The notes below the pieces were generated by a model. It worked only from the letters and a program-made list of their open reading frames with translations, did no database searches and had not been told where the DNA came from. The translations under genes were made by a program, and so were the position numbers. Of a DNA stretch of 64,000 bases, positions 1 through 7,019 are shown piece by piece. The DNA is from Coriobacteriia bacterium (lineage in GTDB: Bacteria > Actinomycetota > Coriobacteriia > Anaerosomatales > Anaerosomataceae). Where the stretch lies: NCBI GenBank assembly GCA_030652115.1, contig JAUSBK010000007.1, forward strand, positions 248,001-312,000, read 5' to 3'. Each line of letters opens with the position of its first letter. Positions within the stretch are counted from its first letter, which is position 1.

Positions 1-2
1 TC

Positions 3-110
3 GGCTATCAGCTGGACCTTCGCCGCGAGTCTCGCGGGATGTTCGAGTTCGACTGCGACCAGCGCCTCGATGGCGCGTGGGTCGCCCTCATCCGCAGGCG
101 GATCGCTTAG
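3..110 (+). CDS. C-terminal fragment of an unidentified protein
   Basis: Only the last 35 codons are present, in frame from base 3 to a TAG at 108-110. The tail reads as mixed charged and hydrophobic residues ending in a basic stretch (IRRRIA) and I do not recognise a family. It is taken as real because the frame is open from the window edge and because the neighbouring HAD gene converges on it so that the two stop codons share bases. No function is assigned. Confidence 0.45.
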   Translation, partial: GYQLDLRRESRGMFEFDCDQRLDGAWVALIRRRIA

Positions 111-799
111 ACGATGCGCGGCAGCAGGTCCGCGAGCTCGTCGAGGTCACCGCGGATGTCGGCTGCGGCAAGCGGGTCAGCTCCCACGTAGAAGGTCCGC
201 ATCCCCACATCCGCGGCCGGCAGGTCGAGCGTCTTGTCGTCGCCCACCATCATGCACTCGGAGGTCGGCACGCCGAGCAGTCCGGCCGTCTGGCGGTAGT
301 AGTCCGCGTGCGGCTTGCAGGCGCACATCTCCTCGTATGTCGTGATCGCTCCGAATTCGAGGTCGTCGAGGCCCGCCCATGCGAGGCGGTGCCGCACAGC
401 TTCGCGCGGGAAGATCGGGTTCGTGGCGATTGCGACGCGCAACCCGAGTTCGAGCGCGGTCGTCACGGCGCGCCTGGCTCCTTTGGCCGGCCCCGAGGTG
501 CCGGCGAGCGTTGGGAAGACATCGCGGTAGAAGCGCTCGTAGACGTGCCAGTGCTCGTTGAGGTCCACGCCGGTCTGGTCGAGCAGCGATTCGTAGAAGA
601 CGTCACGGTTCACGCGGCCGGGGTGGGGCTCCATCATCTGGCCGACCGCGTGGTGAAGGCTCGCCATGAACTCCCCGGCCGGCTGGCCGAAGGCAAGCGG
701 CGCTGACGCTTCGTCGAGTGCGGCAAAGTAGCGCTTGAGGAACCCGCCGAGGTCGAGGTCGAGCAGAGTCCCGTCCAAGTCGAAGAGGATTGCGCGCAC
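107..799 (-). CDS. HAD-family hydrolase (phosphatase-like)
   Basis: A 230-residue HAD-superfamily protein, probably a small-molecule phosphatase. The N-terminus gives motif I (FDLDGTLLD) directly after the start; a cap region follows (about residues 15-100), then the Thr of motif II (IATNP, after the long helix) and a motif III/IV region with the acidic pair in MVGDDKTLD. The frame stays open far upstream into the neighbouring regulator, but the GTG at 797-799 sits immediately before motif I, which is where HAD proteins begin, so the longer form is rejected. Substrate unknown. The gene is divergent from the CRP-type regulator and converges with the upstream gene, the two stops overlapping. 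Confidence 0.85.
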   Translation of the reverse strand: MRAILFDLDGTLLDLDLGGFLKRYFAALDEASAPLAFGQPAGEFMASLHHAVGQMMEPHPGRVNRDVFYESLLDQTGVDLNEHWHVYERFYRDVFPTLAGTSGPAKGARRAVTTALELGLRVAIATNPIFPREAVRHRLAWAGLDDLEFGAITTYEEMCACKPHADYYRQTAGLLGVPTSECMMVGDDKTLDLPAADVGMRTFYVGADPLAAADIRGDLDELADLLPRIV

Positions 800-831
800 G
801 TGTGACCGTTTCTGTCGGAGCAGTGACGCGG

Positions 832-840
832 GGAATGATA
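832..840 (-). promoter_or_regulatory. Possible -10 element for the HAD gene
   Basis: Read on the minus strand, bases 840-835 give TATCAT preceded by TGC, an extended -10. No convincing -35 lies 16-18 bases upstream. The same TGCTATCNT pattern recurs in front of other genes in this window, which is the main support. Confidence 0.35.
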
Positions 841-925
841 GCACGGCACATCTCATGCGCCCGAGGTGCGGCGCCGACATGGACTGTCGCCATCCATCAT
901 GTTTCACTGTAGGAGTCCTTGAACC

Positions 926-1642
926 GTGCCGATGAGTGGGAACATGGGAACGACAGCCGCCAGAGAACTGATCATCGCGCATCTTCGCAGAGACCCGGTC
1001 TTCTCCGATCTGGAGGACCAGGACCTGGATGCGCTTGTCGGCGTCATGGGTCATCGTGAGTACCCGAAGGGCGCTTTCATCATCACCAAGAACGATAAGA
1101 GCACGACCATGTATCTGCTGCTCTCCGGTCGCGTGAAGGTCTCCATCGCGTCTCCGGAGGGCAAGGAGCTCGCGTTGAGCTACCTCGATGCCCCGTCGTA
1201 CTTCGGCGAGATGGGTGCGGTCGATGCCTCGCCGCGCACTGCCGATGTCATCGCGACCACAGACGTCGAAGTCCTGAGCATCGAGGCCAAAGACCTGGCC
1301 TACGTGTTCCGTATTCGCCCCGAACTTGCGATCGCGCTCGTCAGCACGCTGTCTCGCCGGCTGGGCGAGTTGATCGTCCGGCTTGAGGGGATGGCGTTCC
1401 ACGATGCGACGCACCGCGTGATGCGCGTCTTGCTGAACGTGGCCACCGCCTCATACGAGTCGCGCGGCGTCCCTGTGATCGAGGGCCTCACGCACTACGA
1501 GATCGCCACGCTCGCGGGCACCTCGCGTGAGACCGCGAGTCGCGTCATCTCGAACCTCCAGCGCGATGGCGTGGTGGCGACCAAGGGCAGGAAGATCGTC
1601 ATCGACCTGTTCGCTCTCCGCGACCTGGTGGAGCAGGACTAG
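926..1642 (+). CDS. CRP/FNR-family transcriptional regulator
   Basis: A 238-residue one-component regulator. Residues about 22-140 form a cyclic-nucleotide-binding beta-roll; the phosphate-binding cassette keeps FGEMG (Glu95) and the Arg-Thr pair (R104-T105) that in CRP contact cAMP. A dimerisation helix (about 135-160) leads into a winged HTH at 188-225. The recognition helix has SRETASR, the same Arg-Glu-x-x-x-Arg spacing that lets CRP read TGTGA half-sites. There is no N-terminal Cys cluster as in FNR, so oxygen sensing through Fe-S is unlikely. The GTG at 926 is preceded by AGGAGT at 911-916; an ATG six bases later is the alternative. A CRP-like palindrome lies upstream of the cytochrome genes (49778-49793). 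The ligand is unknown. Confidence 0.9.
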   Translation: MPMSGNMGTTAARELIIAHLRRDPVFSDLEDQDLDALVGVMGHREYPKGAFIITKNDKSTTMYLLLSGRVKVSIASPEGKELALSYLDAPSYFGEMGAVDASPRTADVIATTDVEVLSIEAKDLAYVFRIRPELAIALVSTLSRRLGELIVRLEGMAFHDATHRVMRVLLNVATASYESRGVPVIEGLTHYEIATLAGTSRETASRVISNLQRDGVVATKGRKIVIDLFALRDLVEQD

Positions 1643-1729
1643 CCATCAGGCACCTCTTGCAGGGCTGAACCGCCGCGCGGCGCGCGGGGTATGAACCTTC
1701 TCGTGACGTCCCTACGACGAGGAGGACCC

Positions 1730-1957
1730 ATGAGGGAGTTCACGCTCGAGGATCTCAAGCAGTACAACGGTCGCGATGGCAATCCGGCGTACGTAGCGTA
1801 CGAAGGCAACGTCTACGACGTGTCCGATAGCGCGATGTGGGACGACGGTGACCACATGGGCTCGCACGAAGCGGGCGCAGACCTCACCGCCGCGCACGAC
1901 GATGCACCGCACGACGTGCACATCGTCGACTTCCCGCAGGTGGGCACGCTCGTTTAG
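1730..1957 (+). CDS. Small cytochrome b5-like heme/steroid-binding domain protein
   Basis: A 75-residue protein consisting of one cytochrome-b5-like domain: it opens with FTLEDLKQYNGRDG, then AYVAYEGNVYDVS, the typical start of this fold. A His in DDGDHMGSHEAG and a second His in HDVHIVDFP are candidates for heme ligands. Family members of this size are widespread in anaerobic Gram-positives and are usually annotated as predicted heme/steroid-binding proteins without a known reaction. The ATG at 1730 has a strong GAGGAGG upstream (1719-1725), which rules out the earlier ATG at 1691. The gene converges with the rRNA methyltransferase, with overlapping stop codons. Confidence 0.8.
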   Translation: MREFTLEDLKQYNGRDGNPAYVAYEGNVYDVSDSAMWDDGDHMGSHEAGADLTAAHDDAPHDVHIVDFPQVGTLV

Positions 1958-3252
1958 ACGCGCTCGAGCAACGCGACCGTTTCCAGGTGGTACGTCTGGG
2001 GGAAGAGGTCGACAGGCACGAACCGGGTCGCGTGATAGCCTGTCCCGACGAGTGCGGCCACGTCCCTGGCGAGCGTCGCCGGATCGCACGAGACATAGAC
2101 GATCCGAGGTATGCGGGCGCCGATGAGCGCCCGCATCGCTTTGTCGGAGATGCCCGAACGGGGAGGGTCGATCAGCGCCGCGTCCAGATGCCCGATGTCC
2201 GGCAGGGCGTACGCGGCATCACCGGGGACGATATCTGCGTCGAGGTCCGCCTGCGCGAGGTTCTCCCGCAGGTCGCCGAGCGCATATCGCGAGGCCTCGA
2301 CGGCCACGACCTCTCCGGCCGATCGGGCGAGCGGCAGCGTGAAGGTCCCGACGCCGGCGTAGAGGTCGGCTACGCGCATCGTGCCGTCCACTTCCAGCAG
2401 GCCGACGGCAGTGTCCCGAAGCGCGATCGCAGCAGCGGTGTTCACCTGGAAGAAGGAGGGCGACGAGACGGCGAACCGGTCATCGCCGAGTTTCTCGTGC
2501 CAGACCCCTGTGCCTGCGAGGACTTCCACTTGCGAGACGTCCCGGCGCTCTGCATCGCGCATGATCGTGCGCGTGAACGTTCGGGCGCCGGTGGACTCGG
2601 TGATCACGCGAGCCGCAGCCGCCCGCGGGAAAGGGCCCGGCCGCGTCCACACATCCACGGCGATCTCACCCGAGGCCGAGACCCGCACCGATGCGCGGAG
2701 GATTCCCTCGGCACCACGCGATCCGAGGAAGCGAAGCGCGCCGGTGAGTGATCGCGGCAGCCGTGATGCACGCTTCGGCAGGAGGGGGCATGCGTCGATC
2801 GCGAGCAGCTCATTTGTGTGCGCCTTAAGGAACCCGAGCGCGCGCGAGCCGTCTTCGGCGGCCGTGAGCTCGACTTTGTTGCGATAGCCGTAGGCTGACG
2901 GCGACGCAACGGTTTCTGCGACATCGGGTGAGTCGAGCTTGCCGATGCGCGTGAGGGCGTCGATGAGGGTCTGCCGCTTGGCCGCAGCTTGCGCACTGTA
3001 GGAGATGTGCTGCCACTGGCAGCCGCCGCAGGCGCCGAAGTACGGGCACGCGGGAGTCGTCCGATCAGGCGAGGCGACCTCGATCGCGTCGATCGTGGCG
3101 CGCGCCCAGCGCCCGTGATCCTCGGTCACAGTTATGGTGAGCTCGTCTCCGGGGCAGGAGTACGGCACGAACACCGTCCGCCCGTCGGGAAGCCTGCTCA
3201 CCCCGTCACCGCCGTGTGCTAGGCTCTGTATGGTGATCCGCGCCTGATCCAT
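1954..3252 (-). CDS. rlmD: Fe-S 23S rRNA (uracil-5-)-methyltransferase, RlmD/RumA family
   Basis: A 432-residue SAM-dependent m5U methyltransferase acting on 23S rRNA (exact uridine not determinable here; some relatives modify tRNA). An N-terminal TRAM domain (about 1-60) is followed by C69, C75, C78 and C155, the spacing that binds a [4Fe-4S] cluster in E. coli RumA. The SAM motif DLYAGVGTF is at 296-304, the DPPR motif at 362-365, the catalytic Cys in VSCDP at 389 and the general-base Glu in HLETV at 424. All key residues are present. The start is the ATG at 3252. TATGAT on the minus strand at 3282-3277 may be its -10. Confidence 0.92.
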   Translation of the reverse strand: MDQARITIQSLAHGGDGVSRLPDGRTVFVPYSCPGDELTITVTEDHGRWARATIDAIEVASPDRTTPACPYFGACGGCQWQHISYSAQAAAKRQTLIDALTRIGKLDSPDVAETVASPSAYGYRNKVELTAAEDGSRALGFLKAHTNELLAIDACPLLPKRASRLPRSLTGALRFLGSRGAEGILRASVRVSASGEIAVDVWTRPGPFPRAAAARVITESTGARTFTRTIMRDAERRDVSQVEVLAGTGVWHEKLGDDRFAVSSPSFFQVNTAAAIALRDTAVGLLEVDGTMRVADLYAGVGTFTLPLARSAGEVVAVEASRYALGDLRENLAQADLDADIVPGDAAYALPDIGHLDAALIDPPRSGISDKAMRALIGARIPRIVYVSCDPATLARDVAALVGTGYHATRFVPVDLFPQTYHLETVALLERV

Positions 3253-3407
3253 GCTGTCCTTTCGCCGTCACCGCCCATCATAGCGGCCTGAGGCGGGGCT
3301 GCGTGTTCAGAGTGGGGGCGAGTGTGCCGATATCAAACGGCATGTGACCCGCGAGGGATGGGGATTCGAATTCGGCGTCGCGCGCGCCGACAAGGAGGCA
3401 CGCTCAG

Positions 3408-5117
3408 GTGGAAACGACGGTTCTCATAGTCCATGACGATGCCGCGTTCTTCGAGGCCACGAAGGCCGCGCTCCTCGCAGCGCTACCGGGATGCGACGTC
3501 ATCGGGGCCATCTCGGCGCCGAGGGCGCTCGGCATGGTGCGGCAGCACAAGCCCGATGTGGTCATCGCTGACGGCGATCTCGAGGGCATGGATGGCTACG
3601 CGTTCACTGCCGAACTGAAGGGTGATGCTGAACTCTCATCGATTCCGGTGCTCATCGTCGCCAACGATCCCTCCGAGGCCAGTGCGCTGAAGGCCCGTCA
3701 GGTCGGCGCCGCCGGACACCTGCCCGTTGGGATAGACAGTCAGTCGCTCGTACAGAAGGTGGCGGCGCTCGCAGGTGCAAGCGCCGCCGCTGCGGCCGCT
3801 CCGGCACCTGCGCCCGCGCCCGCGCCGTACGCTGAGACTGCGCCCCCCGCCGCCCCCGCAGAACCACTCGGTGTGGGCGGAGCCGCGCCGGTACCGTCCG
3901 CAGCACCCGCACCCGCACCGGCGCCCGTCGCCGCCCCCGCCCCGACCCCCGGGCCTGCCGCATACGGCGCTCCGCAGGAGCTGCCTACCGGCTACGGTGC
4001 CCCTCAGCCGGCTGCCTCACCCGACGTTCGCGCGTCGGCAGCGGGCAACGCGCCGCACGTAGACGACCTTCTGCGCCTGATGATCGACTTGGGGGGTTCG
4101 GACCTCCATATCACGGTCGGCAGCGCTCCCGGCATCAGGGTTCGCGGAGAACTTGCGTCTGTCGAGAACTACAAGGTACTCACGCCGAAGGACACGCAGG
4201 AGATGCTTCTGAGTCTGCTGTCCGAGGAGCAGAGGCGCCGCTTTGAGACGGAGCTCGAGCTCGACTTCGCTTACAGCATCCCGGGTCTGTCCCGCTTCCG
4301 TACGAACATCTTCCAGCAGCGCAACTCGATGGGCGCCGTCTTCCGCGTGATCCCGCTGAAGATCCCGACACTCGACGACCTGCAGCTGCCGCGCGTGTGC
4401 AAGTTCCTCGCCGACCGTCCACGCGGCATGGTGCTTGTGACAGGGCCGACGGGTTCCGGTAAGTCCACGACGCTCGCCGCGATGATCGACCACATCAACG
4501 AGACGCGACCGGTCCACATCATGACGATGGAAGACCCGATCGAGTTCATGCACAAGAACAAGAAGGCGTTTGTGAACCAGCGCGAGGTGGGCGAGGACAC
4601 CCACTCGTTCACCTCGGCACTCAAGCGCGTCTTGCGTCAGGACCCCGACGTCATCCTCGTCGGCGAGATGCGTGACCTCGAGACGATCTCCGCGGCCCTC
4701 ACCGCCGCCGAGACCGGCCACCTCGTCCTCGCGACCCTGCACACCACCGGTGGCCCTGAGACGGTCGACCGTATCATCGACGTGTTTCCGCCGCACCAGC
4801 AGCAGCAGGTCCGCATGCAGCTCTCGACCACGCTCGAGGGCGTGCTGTCGCAGACCCTGTTGCGCTCGACCGACGGCCGAAGCCGCGTGATGGCGATGGA
4901 GATCATGCTGGGCATTCCCGCCATCGGCAACCTCATCCGCGAGGGGAAGACGCACCAGATGGCCACGATCATCCAGGGCGGCGCCTCGATGGGAATGCAA
5001 ACTTTGGATCAGCACCTGAAGGTGCTGCTCCAGTCGGGTAAGGTCACCTACGAGGAAGCGATCCAGAAGGCGAAAGAACCGCGAGAGCTCGCGCAGATGG
5101 TGGGACGCAAGATCTGA
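3408..5117 (+). CDS. pilT: Twitching ATPase PilT with N-terminal receiver-like domain
   Basis: A 569-residue hexameric ATPase that retracts type IV pili, but about 210 residues longer than ordinary PilT. Residues 4-123 form a response-regulator receiver domain with D55 at the phospho-acceptor position, yet the switch Thr is Ala85 and the conserved Lys is Val107, so it looks degenerate. A Pro/Ala-rich linker spans about 124-215. The PilT part keeps the Walker A GPTGSGKST (346-354), Asp box EDPIEF, Walker B region and the C-terminal AIxNLIREGK signature (505-514) that marks PilT rather than PilB. The GTG at 3408 has AAGGAGG at 3392-3398. No pilin genes are nearby, so the pilus must be encoded elsewhere. 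Confidence 0.93.
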   Translation: METTVLIVHDDAAFFEATKAALLAALPGCDVIGAISAPRALGMVRQHKPDVVIADGDLEGMDGYAFTAELKGDAELSSIPVLIVANDPSEASALKARQVGAAGHLPVGIDSQSLVQKVAALAGASAAAAAAPAPAPAPAPYAETAPPAAPAEPLGVGGAAPVPSAAPAPAPAPVAAPAPTPGPAAYGAPQELPTGYGAPQPAASPDVRASAAGNAPHVDDLLRLMIDLGGSDLHITVGSAPGIRVRGELASVENYKVLTPKDTQEMLLSLLSEEQRRRFETELELDFAYSIPGLSRFRTNIFQQRNSMGAVFRVIPLKIPTLDDLQLPRVCKFLADRPRGMVLVTGPTGSGKSTTLAAMIDHINETRPVHIMTMEDPIEFMHKNKKAFVNQREVGEDTHSFTSALKRVLRQDPDVILVGEMRDLETISAALTAAETGHLVLATLHTTGGPETVDRIIDVFPPHQQQQVRMQLSTTLEGVLSQTLLRSTDGRSRVMAMEIMLGIPAIGNLIREGKTHQMATIIQGGASMGMQTLDQHLKVLLQSGKVTYEEAIQKAKEPRELAQMVGRKI

Positions 5118-5140
5118 TCGTCCCTAAGGCGTGATCGTCA

Positions 5141-5168
5141 CGGGCGGGACTCAGCCGAGACCCGCCCG
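5141..5168 (+). terminator. GC-rich hairpin downstream of pilT
   Basis: CGGGCGGG at 5141-5148 pairs with CCCGCCCG at 5161-5168, with an inner CTC/GAG pair around a four-base loop. No run of T follows, so termination is inferred from position only. Confidence 0.45.
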
Positions 5169-5192
5169 CGTGCGTTGGAGAGGAGCCGCGTG

Positions 5193-5621
5193 ATGGATGT
5201 CGTCAACGTGAAGTGGAACGGCAAGCGCCGGTTCGTTGGCTGGGACGAAGCCGGACACGGTGTGGTCATGGACGCGCCGGCGGGTCCCACGGCAGATGGC
5301 AGCGGCGCGCGTCCCGTCGAACTCGTCCTGTATGCGCTCGCCGGGTGTACGGGCATGGATGTCATCTCCATCCTCGAGAAGAAGCGGCAGACGGTCACCG
5401 ACTTCAGCCTGGTCGTCCACGGCACCCAGCGCGAGGACGGCTACCCGCACATCTACAAGCGGATCGAGGTCGAGTACATCGTGACCGGCGTCGACGTCAA
5501 GCCGGAGGCGGTCGCGCGAGCGATCGAGCTTTCCGAGGAGAAGTACTGCTCGGTGCGCGGCATGTTCGGTCCTCAGGTCGAGGTCGTGACGAGCTACCGG
5601 GTCGTCGAGGCGGAACTCTAG
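5193..5621 (+). CDS. OsmC/Ohr-family peroxiredoxin-like protein
   Basis: A 142-residue OsmC-family protein. This family reduces organic hydroperoxides with two cysteines; here they appear in LAGCTGMDV (about residue 57) and in EEKYCSVRGMF (about residue 115), the usual positions. The Arg expected near the active site cannot be fixed by eye. The ATG at 5193 follows GGAGAGGA at 5177-5184; a GTG immediately before it is the alternative. It heads a compact cluster: one base separates it from the glycosyltransferase, followed by BshB1-like and BshC-like genes, which suggests a role linked to thiol chemistry (inference). Confidence 0.85.
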   Translation: MDVVNVKWNGKRRFVGWDEAGHGVVMDAPAGPTADGSGARPVELVLYALAGCTGMDVISILEKKRQTVTDFSLVVHGTQREDGYPHIYKRIEVEYIVTGVDVKPEAVARAIELSEEKYCSVRGMFGPQVEVVTSYRVVEAEL

Positions 5622-5622
5622 C

Positions 5623-6330
5623 GTGACCTCGAGCTGCCCTGACGCAGTCGTGCTGCCCGTCTACAACGAGGGCGGCACGGTCTCCAGCGTCCTGGACGCG
5701 GTGCGGCGTGTCTACGACGGCATGGTGATCGTGGTCGACGACGGCTCCGATGACGAGACGCCGCTCGTACTTGCCGAGCGCGATGACATCGTGGTGATCG
5801 CCCACGCCGCCAACGCAGGGTACGGCCGCTCGCTCATCGACGGCTTCGCTGCGGCGCTCGCCGCTGGCGCGGATGCAGTCGTGACGATGGACTGCGACGG
5901 ACAGCACGAGCCGGCCCATATCCCTGAGTTCCTGACGGCGCTCGGTGACTGCGACATTGCGTCGGGGAGCCGCTATCTGGGGGCAAGTCCCGTGGTGGGG
6001 ATGGCCCCTCCGTCGCGTCAGGACGTCAACCGCCGCGTCACTACGGCGATCAATGCGGCGACTGGCTGGTCGCTCACCGACGCCTTCTGCGGCTTCAAGG
6101 CGTATCGCGCGAGCGCGTTGCGCTCGATGCGACTCACCGAGCCGGGCTACGCCATGCCGCTCGAGCTATGGGCCGAGGCGCATCGGGCCGAGCTGTGCGT
6201 GATCGAGCTGCCTGTCGCGCGCATCTACTTCGACGGCGACCGGTCCTTCGGCCAGGACCTCGATGATCCCGACCGCCGTCTCGGGTACTATCTGCGGGTG
6301 TGGGAGCATGCCCTCGCAAGGGAGGCCTGA
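5623..6330 (+). CDS. GT2-family glycosyltransferase, DPM1-like
   Basis: A 235-residue cytoplasmic GT-A glycosyltransferase. It begins with LPVYNEGGTVSSVL, then VVDDGSDDET for nucleotide binding and DCDGQHEP carrying the metal-binding DxD-like acid, followed by SGSRYL, the order seen in dolichol/polyprenyl-phosphate mannosyltransferases. No membrane segment is evident. The GTG at 5623 begins one base after the OsmC stop; its own TGA overlaps the next start by one base. The sugar donor and acceptor are unknown. It could feed a lipid-linked sugar pathway or glycosylate the precursor used by the deacetylase downstream, but the second idea is only positional. Confidence 0.85.
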   Translation: MTSSCPDAVVLPVYNEGGTVSSVLDAVRRVYDGMVIVVDDGSDDETPLVLAERDDIVVIAHAANAGYGRSLIDGFAAALAAGADAVVTMDCDGQHEPAHIPEFLTALGDCDIASGSRYLGASPVVGMAPPSRQDVNRRVTTAINAATGWSLTDAFCGFKAYRASALRSMRLTEPGYAMPLELWAEAHRAELCVIELPVARIYFDGDRSFGQDLDDPDRRLGYYLRVWEHALAREA

Positions 6331-7010
6331 TGGCAGACGTCGTGTGCGTCGGTGCGCATCCTGACGATGTTGAGATCGGGATGGGCGGTACCGTGGCCGC
6401 GCTCGCCGCGCGGGGTGCGGATGTGCTGATCGTGGACCTCACCGACGGCGAGCCTACGCCGCACGGGACCCACGAGCGGCGGATGGCCGAGGCGGCCGAG
6501 GCCGCGCGCCTGCTCGGATGCAGGAGAGTGACGCTCGAACTCCCCAACCGATACCTGTTCGACAGCGTGGAGGCTCGCACCGCGCTTGCCGAGGTGCTGC
6601 GCGCCGAACGGCCGACGGTGTTGTTCGTCCCGTATCCGGAAGACGCCCACCCGGATCACCTCGCCGCGTCGCGGATCGCCGAGGCCGCCCGGTTCTACGC
6701 GAAGTTCACGAAGACCGACATGACCGGCGAGCCGCACTACGCCGCGCGCGTGTACCGCTATATGGCGGTCCATCTGCGGCTCGTGCGTGAGCCGTCGTTC
6801 CTCGCCGACATCACCGCCACGCTCCCTGCCAAGCTCGCTGCGCTCGGTGCGTATGGCTCACAGTTCGGCGACAACCCGGCGAACACCGGGATCGTCGAGC
6901 TGATGGAGCAGGGCGCCCGCATGTGGGGCGGCATCGGCCGGGTCGGCGCCGCCGAACCCTTCTTCGCGCTCGAGCCGCCGGTCGTGCGCTCCGTCCTCGA
7001 CCTCATCTAG
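6330..7010 (+). CDS. PIG-L/LmbE-family deacetylase, BshB1-like
   Basis: A 226-residue zinc deacetylase of the PIG-L family. AHPDDVE supplies H10 and D13, and DAHPDH supplies H110, the metal ligands in BshB1. The stretch around HLRLVREPSFLADIT and the ending resemble BshB1, which removes acetyl from N-acetylglucosaminyl-malate during bacillithiol synthesis; MshB of mycothiol synthesis is the other relative. The ATG at 6330 shares a base with the upstream TGA and has GGAGG at 6321-6325. Because a BshC-like gene follows nine bases later, a thiol-synthesis role is favoured over general polysaccharide deacetylation, but no BshA-type glycosyltransferase is in the window. Confidence 0.82.
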   Translation: MADVVCVGAHPDDVEIGMGGTVAALAARGADVLIVDLTDGEPTPHGTHERRMAEAAEAARLLGCRRVTLELPNRYLFDSVEARTALAEVLRAERPTVLFVPYPEDAHPDHLAASRIAEAARFYAKFTKTDMTGEPHYAARVYRYMAVHLRLVREPSFLADITATLPAKLAALGAYGSQFGDNPANTGIVELMEQGARMWGGIGRVGAAEPFFALEPPVVRSVLDLI

Positions 7011-7019
7011 GGGCCGGGG

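Noticed and set aside
800-1414. N-terminal extension of the HAD gene to 1414
   Set aside because: It would run through the whole CRP-type regulator and add 200 residues before motif I.
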